The notes under the pieces were generated by a model. The model was not told where the DNA came from, did not search any database, and saw only the letters and a program-made list of their open reading frames with translations. Source: Geodermatophilus nigrescens (lineage in GTDB: Bacteria > Actinomycetota > Actinomycetes > Mycobacteriales > Geodermatophilaceae). Taken from it: DNA of 64,000 nt. The position numbers and the translations under genes were made by a program. Position 1 is the stretch's first letter. Every line of letters begins with the position of its first letter. The stretch covers positions 682,001 to 746,000 of the forward strand of contig NZ_FQVX01000003.1 of assembly GCF_900129495.1 (NCBI RefSeq), read 5' to 3'. Of this stretch, positions 24,456 through 33,625 are shown one piece after another.

Positions 24456-27431
24456 GTGCGCCGCCTACTCGCGGGAACCGCCGCCTTCGTCGCCATGACC
24501 GGCACCCTCCTGGTGCTGCCCGTCTACGCCGACCCGGGACCCGAGGCGGTGCCGGTCGAGACCTCGGCCGAGGAGGTGCCCCTCGGCTCGGTCGAGGAGC
24601 CCGCGGCCGCGGCCGAGGTGCAGGAGGGCACGACCGAGCCGGTGGCCGGGGTGCCCGACACCGCGCCGGCGCTGACGGTCACCCGCACCGGCGTCGACGA
24701 GTTCTCCCTCGTGGGCGTCACCTGGGCCGCCGACCCGGCGGTCCGCGACGTGCGCGCCCAGGTGCGCGTCCAGGACGCCGCCGGCGCCTGGGGTGAGTGG
24801 ACCGAGCTCGGCGTCGAGGACGCCGCGGTGGGCACGGACGCGACCGCCGACACCGCGCAGCGGGCCGGCACCGCCCCGCTGTGGACCGGCCCGAGCACCG
24901 GCGTCGAGGTCGAGGTCGTCACCGTCTCCGGAGCCGCGCCGACCGACGTCCAGCTCGACCTGATCGGCACGCCGGAGAGCCCGGCCGACGCCCTCCCGGG
25001 CACGCCGGACATCCAGGACACGGCGGACGCCGCGCTCGCGATGCCCGACGTCTACAGCCGCGCGCAGTGGGGCGCCGACGAGACCATCCGCACCTGGGAC
25101 CCGGAGTACGCGCCCACCATCAAGGCCGCCACGCTCCACCACACCGCGGGCGCGAACGGCTACGCCGCGGAAGCGGTGCCCGGGATCATCCGGACGATGT
25201 ACGCCTACCACACGCAGAGCCTGCGCTGGGGCGACATCGGCTACAACGTGATCGTCGACAGGTTCGGCCGGCTCTGGGAGGGCCGCTACGGCGGACTGGC
25301 CAGCACCGTGGTCGGCGCGCACGCGGGCGGCTTCAACACCGGCACCTTCGGCGTCTCGATGATCGGCAACTACGACGTCGTCGACACGACCCAGCCGATG
25401 GTCGACGCGGTGGCGGCGATCATCGCCTGGAAGTTCTCGCTCTACAATGTCAACCCGAGCGGCACCGTCCAGCTGACCTCGGGCGGCAGCACGTCGCGGT
25501 ACCCCGCCGGCACCCGGGTCACGCTGCCGACGATCTTCGGGCACCGGGACACCGGCAGCACCGCCTGCCCGGGGCGCTACGGCTACGCCAAGCTGCCCGA
25601 GATCCGCAGCAAGGTGGCCGCGCAGGTCGGCTCCGCGCTGCCGCTGGTCTCCCAGCGGTACAGCAGCGACGCCGCGGCCCGCCAGCTGCTCGGCGCGCAG
25701 ACCACCGCCCCGACCCGCACCCCGAACGGCCAGGGCGCCTTCGCCCACTACGCCAACGGCTCGATCTATGCCAGCGGCGCCACCGGCGCCCGCATCCTGC
25801 GCGGACCGATCCGCGACAAGTGGGCCTCCCTCGGCTGGGAGAACGGCAGCCTCGGCTACCCGACCACCGACACGACCGCCACGCCCGACGGCCGCGGCCT
25901 CTACCAGCACTTCCAGAACGGTTCGATCTACTGGTCGCAGGCCACCGGCGCGCACACCATCGGCGGCGCGATCCGCGACCGCTGGGGCTCGCTCGGCTGG
26001 GAGAACGGCAGCCTCGGTTACCCGGCCTCGGACTGGACGACGACGCCCAACGGCCGCGCGCAGTTCGTGCACTTCCAGAACGGCTCGATCTACTGGTCGC
26101 AGGCCACCGGCGCCCGCGTGCTGTCCGGCCAGGTCTTCGAGGGCTGGGCGCGCACCGGGTTCGAGAACAGCCCGCTCGGCATGCCGACCACCGACGTGAC
26201 GGCCACCCCCGACGGCGCCGGCCGCTTCGCGCACTTCCAGAACGGCTCGGTGTACTGGTCGCAGCGGACCGGGGCCCACAGCATCGGCGGGCCGATCCGC
26301 GACCGCTGGGCGGCCGCCGGCTGGGAGGCCGGGGCGATGGGCTACCCCACCTCGGACTGGACGACGACGCCCAACGGCGCCGCGCAGTACGTGCACTTCC
26401 AGAACGGCTCGGTGTACTGGTCGCAGGCCGGCGGCGCGCGCTGGCTGACCGGCGGGGTCTACGCCGCGTGGGCGGCCAGCGGCTGGGAGACCAGCGCGCT
26501 CGGCATGCCGGTCTCCGACACCGCCGGCACCCCCGACGGCGGCGCCGTCTACGCCCACTTCCAGCGCGGCTCGGTCTACGCGACCACCGAGCACGGCACC
26601 TCGGTGCTCAGCACCGCCGTCGCCGCGGCCTGGGGACGCACCGGCTGGGAGAACGGCCCGCTGGGCTACCCGACCGCCCCGCCGGCGGGCACCGCCGCCG
26701 CGCAGCAGGCCGGCGCGACGGTGCAGCGCTTCGAGGGCGGCGTCGTCTACGCGACCTCGGCCACCGGGGCGCACGCGGTGTCCGCCGCGTTCGGCGCCGC
26801 GGTCGACGCCGCCGGCGGCCCCGCGGTCCTCGGCTACCCGACCACCGACGTCGCCACCACGCCCGACGGGCGCGGCACCTACCAGCACTTCCAGAACGGC
26901 TCGGTGTACGCCACGGCCGCCACCGGCGCGCGCGTCCTGCGCGGCGCGGTCTACGACCTGTGGGCCCGCAGCGGCTGGGAGAACGGCGTCCTCGGCTACC
27001 CGACCGTCTCGACGGCGGCGACCCCGGACGGCCAGGGCCTCTACGCCCACTTCCAGGGCGGCTCGGTCTACTGGACCCGTCCCACCGGCGCCCACCTGCT
27101 GCGCGGCGACATCTACACCGCCTGGGCGGCACAGGGCTGGGAGCAGGGCACGCTGCGCTACCCGACCACCGACGTCACCACGACGCCGGACCGCAAGGGC
27201 AGCTACGCCTACTTCCAGGGCGGCGCCGTCTACAGCAGCGCCGTCGGCGGCACCCGCGTGCTGCGCGGCGCGGTCCTCGACGCCTGGGCCCGCACCGGCT
27301 GGGAGCAGGGCCGCCTCGGCTGGCCCACCTCGGACACCGTCGCCCAGCCCGGCGGCGGCACCCGCACCACGTTCGAGCACGGGACCGTCACCGTCTCCGC
27401 CTCCGGCGCGGCGACCGTGACCGTCCGCTGA
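24456..27431 (+). CDS. Secreted PGRP-type amidase with about 10 LGFP repeats
   Basis: A 991-residue exported protein. GTG 24456 was chosen because GGAGG lies 9 bases upstream and a signal peptide follows (hydrophobic core LLAGTAAFVAMTGTLLVLP, cleavage near VYA-DPG). A variable region precedes an N-acetylmuramoyl-L-alanine amidase/PGRP domain at about 198-390. Its likely zinc ligands are His228 or His229 (HHTAG), His363 (FGHRD) and Cys371 (ACPG). Residues about 400-991 hold roughly ten LGFP repeats of about 53 residues, with cores such as GWENGSLGYPTTD. LGFP repeats in corynebacteria bind the arabinogalactan-peptidoglycan layer. Inference: a wall-anchored hydrolase for cell separation or turnover. 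Confidence 0.88.
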   Translation: MRRLLAGTAAFVAMTGTLLVLPVYADPGPEAVPVETSAEEVPLGSVEEPAAAAEVQEGTTEPVAGVPDTAPALTVTRTGVDEFSLVGVTWAADPAVRDVRAQVRVQDAAGAWGEWTELGVEDAAVGTDATADTAQRAGTAPLWTGPSTGVEVEVVTVSGAAPTDVQLDLIGTPESPADALPGTPDIQDTADAALAMPDVYSRAQWGADETIRTWDPEYAPTIKAATLHHTAGANGYAAEAVPGIIRTMYAYHTQSLRWGDIGYNVIVDRFGRLWEGRYGGLASTVVGAHAGGFNTGTFGVSMIGNYDVVDTTQPMVDAVAAIIAWKFSLYNVNPSGTVQLTSGGSTSRYPAGTRVTLPTIFGHRDTGSTACPGRYGYAKLPEIRSKVAAQVGSALPLVSQRYSSDAAARQLLGAQTTAPTRTPNGQGAFAHYANGSIYASGATGARILRGPIRDKWASLGWENGSLGYPTTDTTATPDGRGLYQHFQNGSIYWSQATGAHTIGGAIRDRWGSLGWENGSLGYPASDWTTTPNGRAQFVHFQNGSIYWSQATGARVLSGQVFEGWARTGFENSPLGMPTTDVTATPDGAGRFAHFQNGSVYWSQRTGAHSIGGPIRDRWAAAGWEAGAMGYPTSDWTTTPNGAAQYVHFQNGSVYWSQAGGARWLTGGVYAAWAASGWETSALGMPVSDTAGTPDGGAVYAHFQRGSVYATTEHGTSVLSTAVAAAWGRTGWENGPLGYPTAPPAGTAAAQQAGATVQRFEGGVVYATSATGAHAVSAAFGAAVDAAGGPAVLGYPTTDVATTPDGRGTYQHFQNGSVYATAATGARVLRGAVYDLWARSGWENGVLGYPTVSTAATPDGQGLYAHFQGGSVYWTRPTGAHLLRGDIYTAWAAQGWEQGTLRYPTTDVTTTPDRKGSYAYFQGGAVYSSAVGGTRVLRGAVLDAWARTGWEQGRLGWPTSDTVAQPGGGTRTTFEHGTVTVSASGAATVTVR

Positions 27432-27462
27432 CCCGCTCGCCGTCCCCCGAACCGCCGACGAC

Positions 27463-27478
27463 CGCCCCGGCCGGGGCG
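27463..27478. repeat. 16-base palindrome between the amidase and the lipoprotein gene
   Basis: CGCCCCGGCCGGGGCG is perfectly self-complementary and sits in the 62-base gap after the amidase stop, just before the ribosome site GGAGGAG of the next gene. It could be a weak terminator or processing hairpin. Confidence 0.35.
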
Positions 27479-27493
27479 CGGAGGAGACCCGTC

Positions 27494-28027
27494 ATGACCC
27501 GTTCCACCACCGCCCGTCGGAGCCTCGCGGCGGTCACCCTCGCCGCGGTGTGCGCCCTGCCCGCCTGCTCGTCGCAGGAGGGGACCGACGAGGCCGGCGC
27601 GTCGTCGTCGGCGACGAGCGCCGCCGCCGAGAGCCCCTCCGCGCCGGACGAGGAGACCGCCGAGGTCACGGACGCTCCCGCCGAGGAGGAGGCGGGCGAG
27701 CCGGTGGTCACCGACGCGCCGGTGGAGGACACCAGCGTCGCCATCTCGAACGCCTACTGGGACCCGGCCGAGGCCGCGCTCTTCGCCTACGGCTTCGTCA
27801 GCCCGGTGGTAGAGGACGGCGGCACCTGCACGCTGCTGGTCTCGCGCGACGGCGCCACCGTCCGGGCGACCGTCGACGGCATGGCCGACGCCACCACCAC
27901 GGTGTGCGACCGCCTGGTGCTGCCCGGCGAGGAGCTGAGCCCCGGCACGTGGTCGGTCGTCCTGCAGTACGAGTCCGGCAGCGCGTCCGGCGAGTCGGCC
28001 CCGTACGACGTCGAGGTGCCGGAGTGA
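27494..28027 (+). CDS. Lipoprotein of unknown function between the LGFP genes
   Basis: A 177-residue lipoprotein. The signal peptide ends in LPAC (Cys25). Residues about 27-75 form a low-complexity acidic, Ser/Ala/Glu-rich linker, likely to span part of the wall. A compact domain follows (VEDTSVAISNAYWDPAEAAL to PYDVEVPE) with two cysteines that could form a disulfide. I do not recognise the domain; it may be a beta-sandwich. ATG 27494 has GGAGGAG upstream. Its stop overlaps the GTG of the second LGFP protein by four bases, so the two are co-translated and may work together at the surface. Confidence 0.7.
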   Translation: MTRSTTARRSLAAVTLAAVCALPACSSQEGTDEAGASSSATSAAAESPSAPDEETAEVTDAPAEEEAGEPVVTDAPVEDTSVAISNAYWDPAEAALFAYGFVSPVVEDGGTCTLLVSRDGATVRATVDGMADATTTVCDRLVLPGEELSPGTWSVVLQYESGSASGESAPYDVEVPE

Positions 28028-30939
28028 CCTCCGCCCGCCGGGTCCTCGTCGCCCTCCTGACCGCGGTCTGCGGCGCGGCCGTCCTGGCCGGCGTGCTCAC
28101 GGGCTCGTCCTCGCCGCGGCTCGAGGAGGCCGCGGACCCCAGCCAGTTCCGCCCGGGCAACATCATCAGCGACCAGCTGTTCTTCGACGGCAACGCGATG
28201 TCGGCCGCGGCGGTGCAGACGTTCCTCAACCAGAGGAACCCGAACTGCGTGGCGGCATCCGACGGCACGCCGTGCCTGAAGAACGCCCGCCAGGACACGT
28301 ACACCCGTCCGGCCGACGCGTACTGCCCGGGGACCTACGTCGGCGCCCCTGCCGAGACCGCGGCGACCATCATCGCGAAGGTCGGCCAGGCCTGCGGCGT
28401 CAGCCAGAAGGTGCTCCTGGTCATCCTGCAGAAGGAGCAGGGACTGGTCACCCTCAGCGGCAACGACCTGACCGGCCGCCGCTACGAGCGGGCGATGGGA
28501 TACGGCTGTCCGGACACCGCAGACTGCGACCCGAGGTACGCCCACCTGTTCAACCAGGTCTACAGCGCTGCTTCGCGCTACAAGTGGTATGCCGCCAACC
28601 CCGGCTACCTCGGCCGTCGGGTCGGCACCACGGTCAACATCCAGTGGAGCCCCACCGCCTCGTGCGGTAGCGCGCCGGTCCTCCTGGAGAACCAGGCCAC
28701 CGTGGGCCTGTACAACTACACGCCCTACCAGCCCAACGCGGCGTCGCTGGCCGCTTACCCGAGGGGAGGCGACAGCTGCTCGAGCTACGGCAACCGGAAC
28801 TTCTGGTTCCAGTACACCAACTGGTTCGGCTCCACGCAGGTCCCCGGCGCGAGCGAGGTGACCGCGCGCTACGCCGCGAGCGGCGGGGCGTCCGGCCCGC
28901 TGGGCGCGTCCACGGGTGACGTGCAGTGCGGCCTGCGCAACGGCGGCTGCATCCAGAACTACGCCAAGGGCTCGATCTACTGGTCGCAGGCCACCGGCGC
29001 GCGGATCGTCCTGCTCGGCCAGGTCCGCGACAAGTGGTCGACCTACGGCTGGGAGGCCGGCCCGCTCGGCTACCCGACCGGTGACGGCATGTGCGGCCTG
29101 GCCGGCGGCGGCTGCTTCCAGGCGTTCGAGGGCGGCTCGCTGTACTGGTCGCCGGACAGCGGCGCCCACTTCGTCGCCGGTGCCATCCGCGACAAGTGGG
29201 GGACCAGGTTCTACGAGGGCGGGCCGCTCGGCTACCCGGTGACCGACCAGGTCACCACCCCGAACGGCGCCGCGCAGTACGTGCACTTCCAGGGCGGCTC
29301 GATCTACTGGTCGGCGGCCACCGGGGCGCGGGTCCTCTCCGGCGCCGTCTACGACCGGTGGGCGGCCAGCGGCTGGGAGACCAGCCCGCTCGGCCTGCCG
29401 GTCTCCGACGTCGCCACCACGCCCGACGGCGAGGGCAGCTTCGCGCACTTCCGCTCCGGCTCCATCTACGCGACGGCCGGGACCGGCGCCCGCGTGATCG
29501 CCGGCGAGGTCTACGCCAAGTGGGCGGCGACCGGCTGGGAGAACGGCCCGCTCGGCTACCCGGTCACCGACCAGGCCACGACCCCGAACGGCGCCGCCCA
29601 GTACGTGCACTTCCAGGAGGGCTCGATCTACTGGTCGGCCGCCACCGGTGCCCGCCGGCTCGCCGGCGACGTGCTCGACGCCTGGGCCGCCACCGGCTGG
29701 GAGACCGGCGCCCTGCGGCTGCCCACCAGCGACGTGGGCACCACCCCGGACGGCAAGGCGCGGTACGCGCACTTCCAGGGCGGCTCGGTCTACGTCACCG
29801 CCACCGGGGCGAAGGTCCTGCCGACGGCGGTCGTCGCCGCGTGGGGCCGCAGCGGCTGGGAGGGCGGCCCGCTCGGCTACCCGACCGGCGCGGCGACCAC
29901 CGCCGGCGGCGTGACGACGCAGCAGTTCGAGGGCGGCCGGGTGTACGCCGGGGAGAGCGGCGGGAACGCCGTCCTCACCGCGATGGTCGCCGCCTACGAG
30001 GGGGCCGGCGGTCCCACCGGCGCGCTGGGCCTGCCCACCTCGGGCACCGGGCGCACCCCGGACGGGAAGGCCACCTACCAGCACTTCCAGGGCGGGTCGG
30101 TCTACGTCACCGCCACCGGCCCCAAGGTGCTGCCGACGGCGGTCGTCGCGGTGTGGGCGCGCAGCGGCTGGGAGGGCGGCTCGCTCGGCTACCCGACCGG
30201 GGCGGCCCAGACGGCCGGCGGCGTGACGTCGCAGGCGTTCGAGCGCGGCACCGTCTACGTCTCCGGCGGGCGCGGGTTCTCCGTGCAGGCCGCGCTGGCG
30301 GGCGCCTACCAGGCGGCCGGCGGTCCGGCCGGGACGCTCGGCGTGCCGGTCTCCGACACCGGGCGCACCCCGGACGGGAAGGCCACCTACCAGCACTTCG
30401 AGGGCGGCTCGATCTACTCGACCGCCACCGGCGGTGCGCGGGTCCTGCCGACGGCGTTCCGCGACGCCTGGGCGCTGAGCGGCTTCGAGCGCGGCCCGCT
30501 GGGCTACCCGGTCGCCGACGTCCGGACGACGCCGGACGGCCTGGGGGAGTACCAGCACTTCGAGGCCGGGTCGGTCTACCGGACGCGGGCCACCGGCGCC
30601 CACTTCCTGTACGGCACGGTGCTCGAGGCCTGGGCCCGCGGCGGCTGGGAGACCGGCGTCCTCCGCTTCCCCACGACCGACGTCACCGTCACCCCCGACG
30701 GGCAGGGCCGCTACGCCTACTTCCAGGGCGGCGCGGTCTACAGCAGCCCGGCGGGCGGGACGCGCGTCGTCCGCGGCGCCGTGCTCGACGCGTGGGGGGC
30801 CACCGGCTGGGAGCAGGGCCGCCTCGGCTACCCGACCGGCGACGCGCAGGCCGTGGCCGGCGGCACCCGGCAGACCTTCCAGAACGGCACGATCACGGTG
30901 AACGGCGCGACGGGTGAGGCGACTGTGCAACCCCGTTGA
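28024..30939 (+). CDS. Secreted protein with novel N-terminal domain and 13 LGFP repeats
   Basis: A 971-residue exported protein. Residues 1-30 are a signal or anchor (ARRVLVALLTAVCGAAVLAG). Residues about 40-280 form a cysteine-containing domain, including QLFFDGNAMSAAAVQTFL, SQKVLLVILQKEQGLVTLSG and FWFQYTNWFGST. The helix with QKEQGL resembles the glutamate helix of lysozyme-like transglycosylases, so a wall-lytic role is possible but unproven. Residues about 285-971 hold 13 LGFP repeats. The last two repeats and tail match those of the amidase at 24456 closely. GTG start, coupled to the lipoprotein. Probably a wall-bound enzyme or adhesin. Confidence 0.75.
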   Translation: MTSARRVLVALLTAVCGAAVLAGVLTGSSSPRLEEAADPSQFRPGNIISDQLFFDGNAMSAAAVQTFLNQRNPNCVAASDGTPCLKNARQDTYTRPADAYCPGTYVGAPAETAATIIAKVGQACGVSQKVLLVILQKEQGLVTLSGNDLTGRRYERAMGYGCPDTADCDPRYAHLFNQVYSAASRYKWYAANPGYLGRRVGTTVNIQWSPTASCGSAPVLLENQATVGLYNYTPYQPNAASLAAYPRGGDSCSSYGNRNFWFQYTNWFGSTQVPGASEVTARYAASGGASGPLGASTGDVQCGLRNGGCIQNYAKGSIYWSQATGARIVLLGQVRDKWSTYGWEAGPLGYPTGDGMCGLAGGGCFQAFEGGSLYWSPDSGAHFVAGAIRDKWGTRFYEGGPLGYPVTDQVTTPNGAAQYVHFQGGSIYWSAATGARVLSGAVYDRWAASGWETSPLGLPVSDVATTPDGEGSFAHFRSGSIYATAGTGARVIAGEVYAKWAATGWENGPLGYPVTDQATTPNGAAQYVHFQEGSIYWSAATGARRLAGDVLDAWAATGWETGALRLPTSDVGTTPDGKARYAHFQGGSVYVTATGAKVLPTAVVAAWGRSGWEGGPLGYPTGAATTAGGVTTQQFEGGRVYAGESGGNAVLTAMVAAYEGAGGPTGALGLPTSGTGRTPDGKATYQHFQGGSVYVTATGPKVLPTAVVAVWARSGWEGGSLGYPTGAAQTAGGVTSQAFERGTVYVSGGRGFSVQAALAGAYQAAGGPAGTLGVPVSDTGRTPDGKATYQHFEGGSIYSTATGGARVLPTAFRDAWALSGFERGPLGYPVADVRTTPDGLGEYQHFEAGSVYRTRATGAHFLYGTVLEAWARGGWETGVLRFPTTDVTVTPDGQGRYAYFQGGAVYSSPAGGTRVVRGAVLDAWGATGWEQGRLGYPTGDAQAVAGGTRQTFQNGTITVNGATGEATVQPR

Positions 30940-30954
30940 GATGTGACGGACGGG

Positions 30955-30988
30955 TCGCCCCGGGGCAGCACTGCGCTCCCCGGGGCGA
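30955..30988 (+). terminator. Hairpin terminator after the second LGFP gene
   Basis: An 11-base perfect stem (TCGCCCCGGGG with its complement) around a 12-base loop, 15 bases after the stop codon and 15 bases before the wzm -10 hexamer. Confidence 0.65.
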
Positions 30989-31002
30989 TCTGCGTCCACA
31001 GG

Positions 31003-31008
31003 TAGCGT
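31003..31008 (+). promoter_or_regulatory. Candidate -10 hexamer for leaderless wzm transcript
   Basis: TAGCGT ends 7 bases before the ATG at 31016 and directly follows the upstream terminator. No ribosome site separates it from the start codon, which fits a leaderless mRNA for wzm-wzt-glfT1. Confidence 0.5.
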
Positions 31009-31015
31009 GGTCGCC

Positions 31016-31852
31016 ATGACTGCGACGGCCGCCCCCGGCGTGCGCAGCTGGCGCAGGGCCGTCGACGACCTGTCGGACGGGTGGCGGCAGCGCCAACTGT
31101 GGGGCCACCTCGGCTGGCAGGACATCCGCCAGCGCTACCGCCGATCCGTCCTCGGACCGGTGTGGATCACGATCAGCATGGCGGTCACCGCCATCGCGCT
31201 GGGCATCCTGTACTCGGGCCTGTTCGACATCGAGCTGGCCCGGCTCCTCCCGCACGTCCTCGTGGGCTTCGTCGTCTGGAACTTCATCAGCGGCTGCATC
31301 AACGAGGGCTCCGAGGTCTTCATCGCGAACGAGGGCCTCATCAAGCACCTGCCCTCGCCGCTGTCGGTGCACGTGTACCGACTGGTGTGGCGGCAGATCC
31401 TGTTCTTCGCGCACAACCTGCTCGTCTACGTCGTGATGCTGGTGGTCTTCCCCCAGCCGCTGAAGTGGACGGTCGTCTACGCGATCCCGGCCTTCGTCCT
31501 GCTGGCGCTCAACGGCGCCTGGGTGGCCCTGGCGGTCGGCACGATCACGGCCCGCTTCCGCGACATCCTGCCGATCACGCAGAGCATCGTGCAGCTGGCG
31601 TTCTTCCTGACGCCGATCGTCTGGATCTACGACGAGCTCGTGAACAGCCCCAACCCGGCGATCGCCGAGCGGGCGCGGCTCGCGGAGTTCAACCCGTTCC
31701 TGCACTTCGTGGAGATCATCCGCCGACCGCTCCTGGGCCAGGACCAGGTCTGGCGGCACTGGATCGTCGTCCTCGTCATCACCGTGGTCGGCTGGGCGCT
31801 GACGATGCTCGTCCTGCGCCGCTACCGGTCCCGCGTCTCCTACTGGGTGTGA
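31016..31852 (+). CDS. wzm: Galactan/O-antigen ABC exporter, permease
   Basis: A 278-residue ABC-2 type permease with six membrane helices. The N-terminal cytoplasmic segment LGWQDIRQRYRRSVLGPVW is typical of Wzm permeases of polysaccharide exporters, and FFLTPIVW lies before the last helices. With the ATPase and GlfT1 immediately downstream it matches the mycobacterial Rv3781-Rv3783 galactan exporter set. It is expected to move the lipid-linked galactan across the membrane. ATG 31016 was preferred over the in-frame GTG at 31007, which lies within the promoter spacing. The stop overlaps the ATPase start. Confidence 0.9.
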   Translation: MTATAAPGVRSWRRAVDDLSDGWRQRQLWGHLGWQDIRQRYRRSVLGPVWITISMAVTAIALGILYSGLFDIELARLLPHVLVGFVVWNFISGCINEGSEVFIANEGLIKHLPSPLSVHVYRLVWRQILFFAHNLLVYVVMLVVFPQPLKWTVVYAIPAFVLLALNGAWVALAVGTITARFRDILPITQSIVQLAFFLTPIVWIYDELVNSPNPAIAERARLAEFNPFLHFVEIIRRPLLGQDQVWRHWIVVLVITVVGWALTMLVLRRYRSRVSYWV

Positions 31853-32619
31853 GCGTGTCAGAGAGCCCGAACAGTCCGATCGGCATCGTCACCAAGGACG
31901 CGTGCGTCGACTTCCCGATCTTCGACGCCAAGAGCCGGTCGCTGAAGAAGACCGTCGTCGGCCTGGTCGGCGGCAACGTCGACAGCAGCCGCAAGGTGCC
32001 GGTCATCGAGGCGCTGCGCGACATCACCGTCTCCCTCGAGCACGGCGCCCGGGTCGGCCTCGTCGGCCACAACGGCGCCGGCAAGTCCACGCTCCTGCGG
32101 CTGCTGTCGGGCATCTACGAGCCGACCCGCGGCATCGCCGAGGTGCGCGGCCGCGTGGCCCCGGTCTTCGACCTGGGCGTCGGCATGGACCCCGAGATCT
32201 CCGGCCTCGAGAACATCATGATCCGCGGCCTGTTCCTCGGGATGACCCGCAAGCAGATGCAGGAGCGGGTCGACGACATCGCCGAGTTCACCGAGCTCGG
32301 CGACTTCCTGCACATGCCGCTGCGCACCTACTCCACCGGCATGCGGGTGCGCCTCGCCCTGGGCGTCGTCACCAGCATCGACCCGGAGATCCTGCTGCTC
32401 GACGAGGGCATCGGTGCCGTCGACGCGGCGTTCCTCGAGAAGTCCAAGCAGCGGCTGGTGTCCCTGGTCGAGCGCTCGGGCCTGCTCGTCTTCGCCTCGC
32501 ACTCCGACGAGTTCCTCCGCGAGCTGTGCGACACCGCCATCTGGATGGAGCACGGCCGGATCAAGCAGCAGGGCACCCTCGAGGACGTGCTGCGGGCCTA
32601 CAAGGGCCTCCCGGCGTGA
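31849..32619 (+). CDS. wzt: Galactan/O-antigen ABC exporter, ATPase
   Basis: A 256-residue ABC ATPase. Walker A is GHNGAGKST (residues 73-81), the signature is YSTGM (161-165), and Walker B is ILLLDEG (181-187), with the switch His in ASHS. The N-terminal segment before Walker A (RSLKKTVVGLVGG) is typical of Wzt proteins of polysaccharide exporters. It has no C-terminal carbohydrate-binding domain, so export is unlikely to depend on recognising a capped chain. Two GTG starts are in frame, 31849 and 31855. I chose 31849 because it gives the four-base overlap seen elsewhere. Confidence 0.9.
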   Translation: MSVSESPNSPIGIVTKDACVDFPIFDAKSRSLKKTVVGLVGGNVDSSRKVPVIEALRDITVSLEHGARVGLVGHNGAGKSTLLRLLSGIYEPTRGIAEVRGRVAPVFDLGVGMDPEISGLENIMIRGLFLGMTRKQMQERVDDIAEFTELGDFLHMPLRTYSTGMRVRLALGVVTSIDPEILLLDEGIGAVDAAFLEKSKQRLVSLVERSGLLVFASHSDEFLRELCDTAIWMEHGRIKQQGTLEDVLRAYKGLPA

Positions 32620-33527
32620 CGGCGGCCGCCCCGGCCGCCGGGGAGCGGGTCGTCGCCGTCGTCGTCACCCGGCACCGCCGCGGGCTGCTCGCCGAGAGCC
32701 TGGCGGCGCTGGCGGCGCAGAGCCGGCCGGTGGACCACGTCGTCGTCGTCGACAACGGGCCGGACGAGTCGGCCGCCGACGTCGTGGCCGCCAGCGGCCT
32801 GCCCGCCACCCACCTGCCCAGCGAGCGCAACCTCGGCGGGGCCGGCGGCTTCGCCTACGGGATGCTGCACGCCCTCGCCCTGGGCGCGGACTGGGTCTGG
32901 TGCGCCGACGACGACGGCCGCCCCGCCGACGGCACCGTGCTCGCCACCCTGCTCGACGCCGCGCGGCGGCACGGGCTGGCCGAGGTCAGCCCGCTGGTCA
33001 CCGACATGGCCGACCCCGACCGGCTGGCCTTCCCGCTGCGCCGCGGGCTGCGCTGGCGGCGGCACCGCAGCGACTTCGCGGGCCTGGACCTGCTGCCGAG
33101 CTACGCCTCGCTGTTCAACGGGGCGCTGTTCCGGGCCGAGGCGCTCGACGTCGTCGGCGTGCCCGACTACCGGCTGTTCTTCCGCGGCGACGAGACCGAG
33201 ATCCACCGCCGGCTGCTGCGCGCCGGGCTGCCGTTCGGCACCTGCACGCAGGCCGCCTACCTGCACCCCGAGGGGACGACGGAGTTCGCGCCGATCCTCG
33301 GCGGGCGCCTGTCGGCGCAGTACCCGGCCAACGAGGTCAAGCGGTTCTTCACCTACCGCAACCGCGGCTACCTCATGGCCCAGCCCGGCATGCGCTGGCT
33401 GCGGCCGCTGGAGACCGTCCGCTTCGGCTGGTTCTTCCTCGTCTCCCGCCGCGACCCGGCCGGCTGGCGGGAGTGGCGCCGGCTCACCCGGGCCGGCCGC
33501 CAGGAGCGCCTGACCCGCCCCGCCTGA
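32616..33527 (+). CDS. glfT1: Galactofuranosyltransferase GlfT1
   Basis: A 303-residue GT2 enzyme. The fold starts VVAVVVTRHRRGLLAESLAA, then NLGGAGGFAYGM, and the metal-binding motif is WCADDDGRP. It ends with a basic amphipathic segment. The length equals mycobacterial GlfT1 (304), which adds the first galactofuranose residues to the rhamnosyl-GlcNAc lipid linker. The GTG start overlaps the wzt stop, and glf and glfT2 lie just beyond on the other strand, so the context is strong. Confidence 0.9.
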   Translation: MTAAAPAAGERVVAVVVTRHRRGLLAESLAALAAQSRPVDHVVVVDNGPDESAADVVAASGLPATHLPSERNLGGAGGFAYGMLHALALGADWVWCADDDGRPADGTVLATLLDAARRHGLAEVSPLVTDMADPDRLAFPLRRGLRWRRHRSDFAGLDLLPSYASLFNGALFRAEALDVVGVPDYRLFFRGDETEIHRRLLRAGLPFGTCTQAAYLHPEGTTEFAPILGGRLSAQYPANEVKRFFTYRNRGYLMAQPGMRWLRPLETVRFGWFFLVSRRDPAGWREWRRLTRAGRQERLTRPA

Positions 33528-33570
33528 CCTGCCGTCCACGGGCCGCCGCACACGACGAGGCCGCCGCACG

Positions 33571-33612
33571 GACGAAGGGCCCCGACCGGATCTCCGGTCG
33601 GGGCCCTTCGTC
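33571..33612. terminator. Bidirectional terminator between glfT1 and glfT2
   Basis: A perfect 19-base stem, GACGAAGGGCCCCGACCGG, pairs with its complement around the loop ATCT, between convergent stops at 33527 and 33626. The first bases GACGAAGG match the 5' end of the stop-codon repeat family at 50035 and 61813. Confidence 0.8.
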
Positions 33613-33625
33613 GTCGTGCCGGGGG

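Noticed and set aside
25700..30900. Regularly spaced near-identical DNA repeats that could be mistaken for CRISPR or satellite DNA
   Set aside because: They are in frame, about 160 bases long and encode LGFP protein repeats in two open genes.
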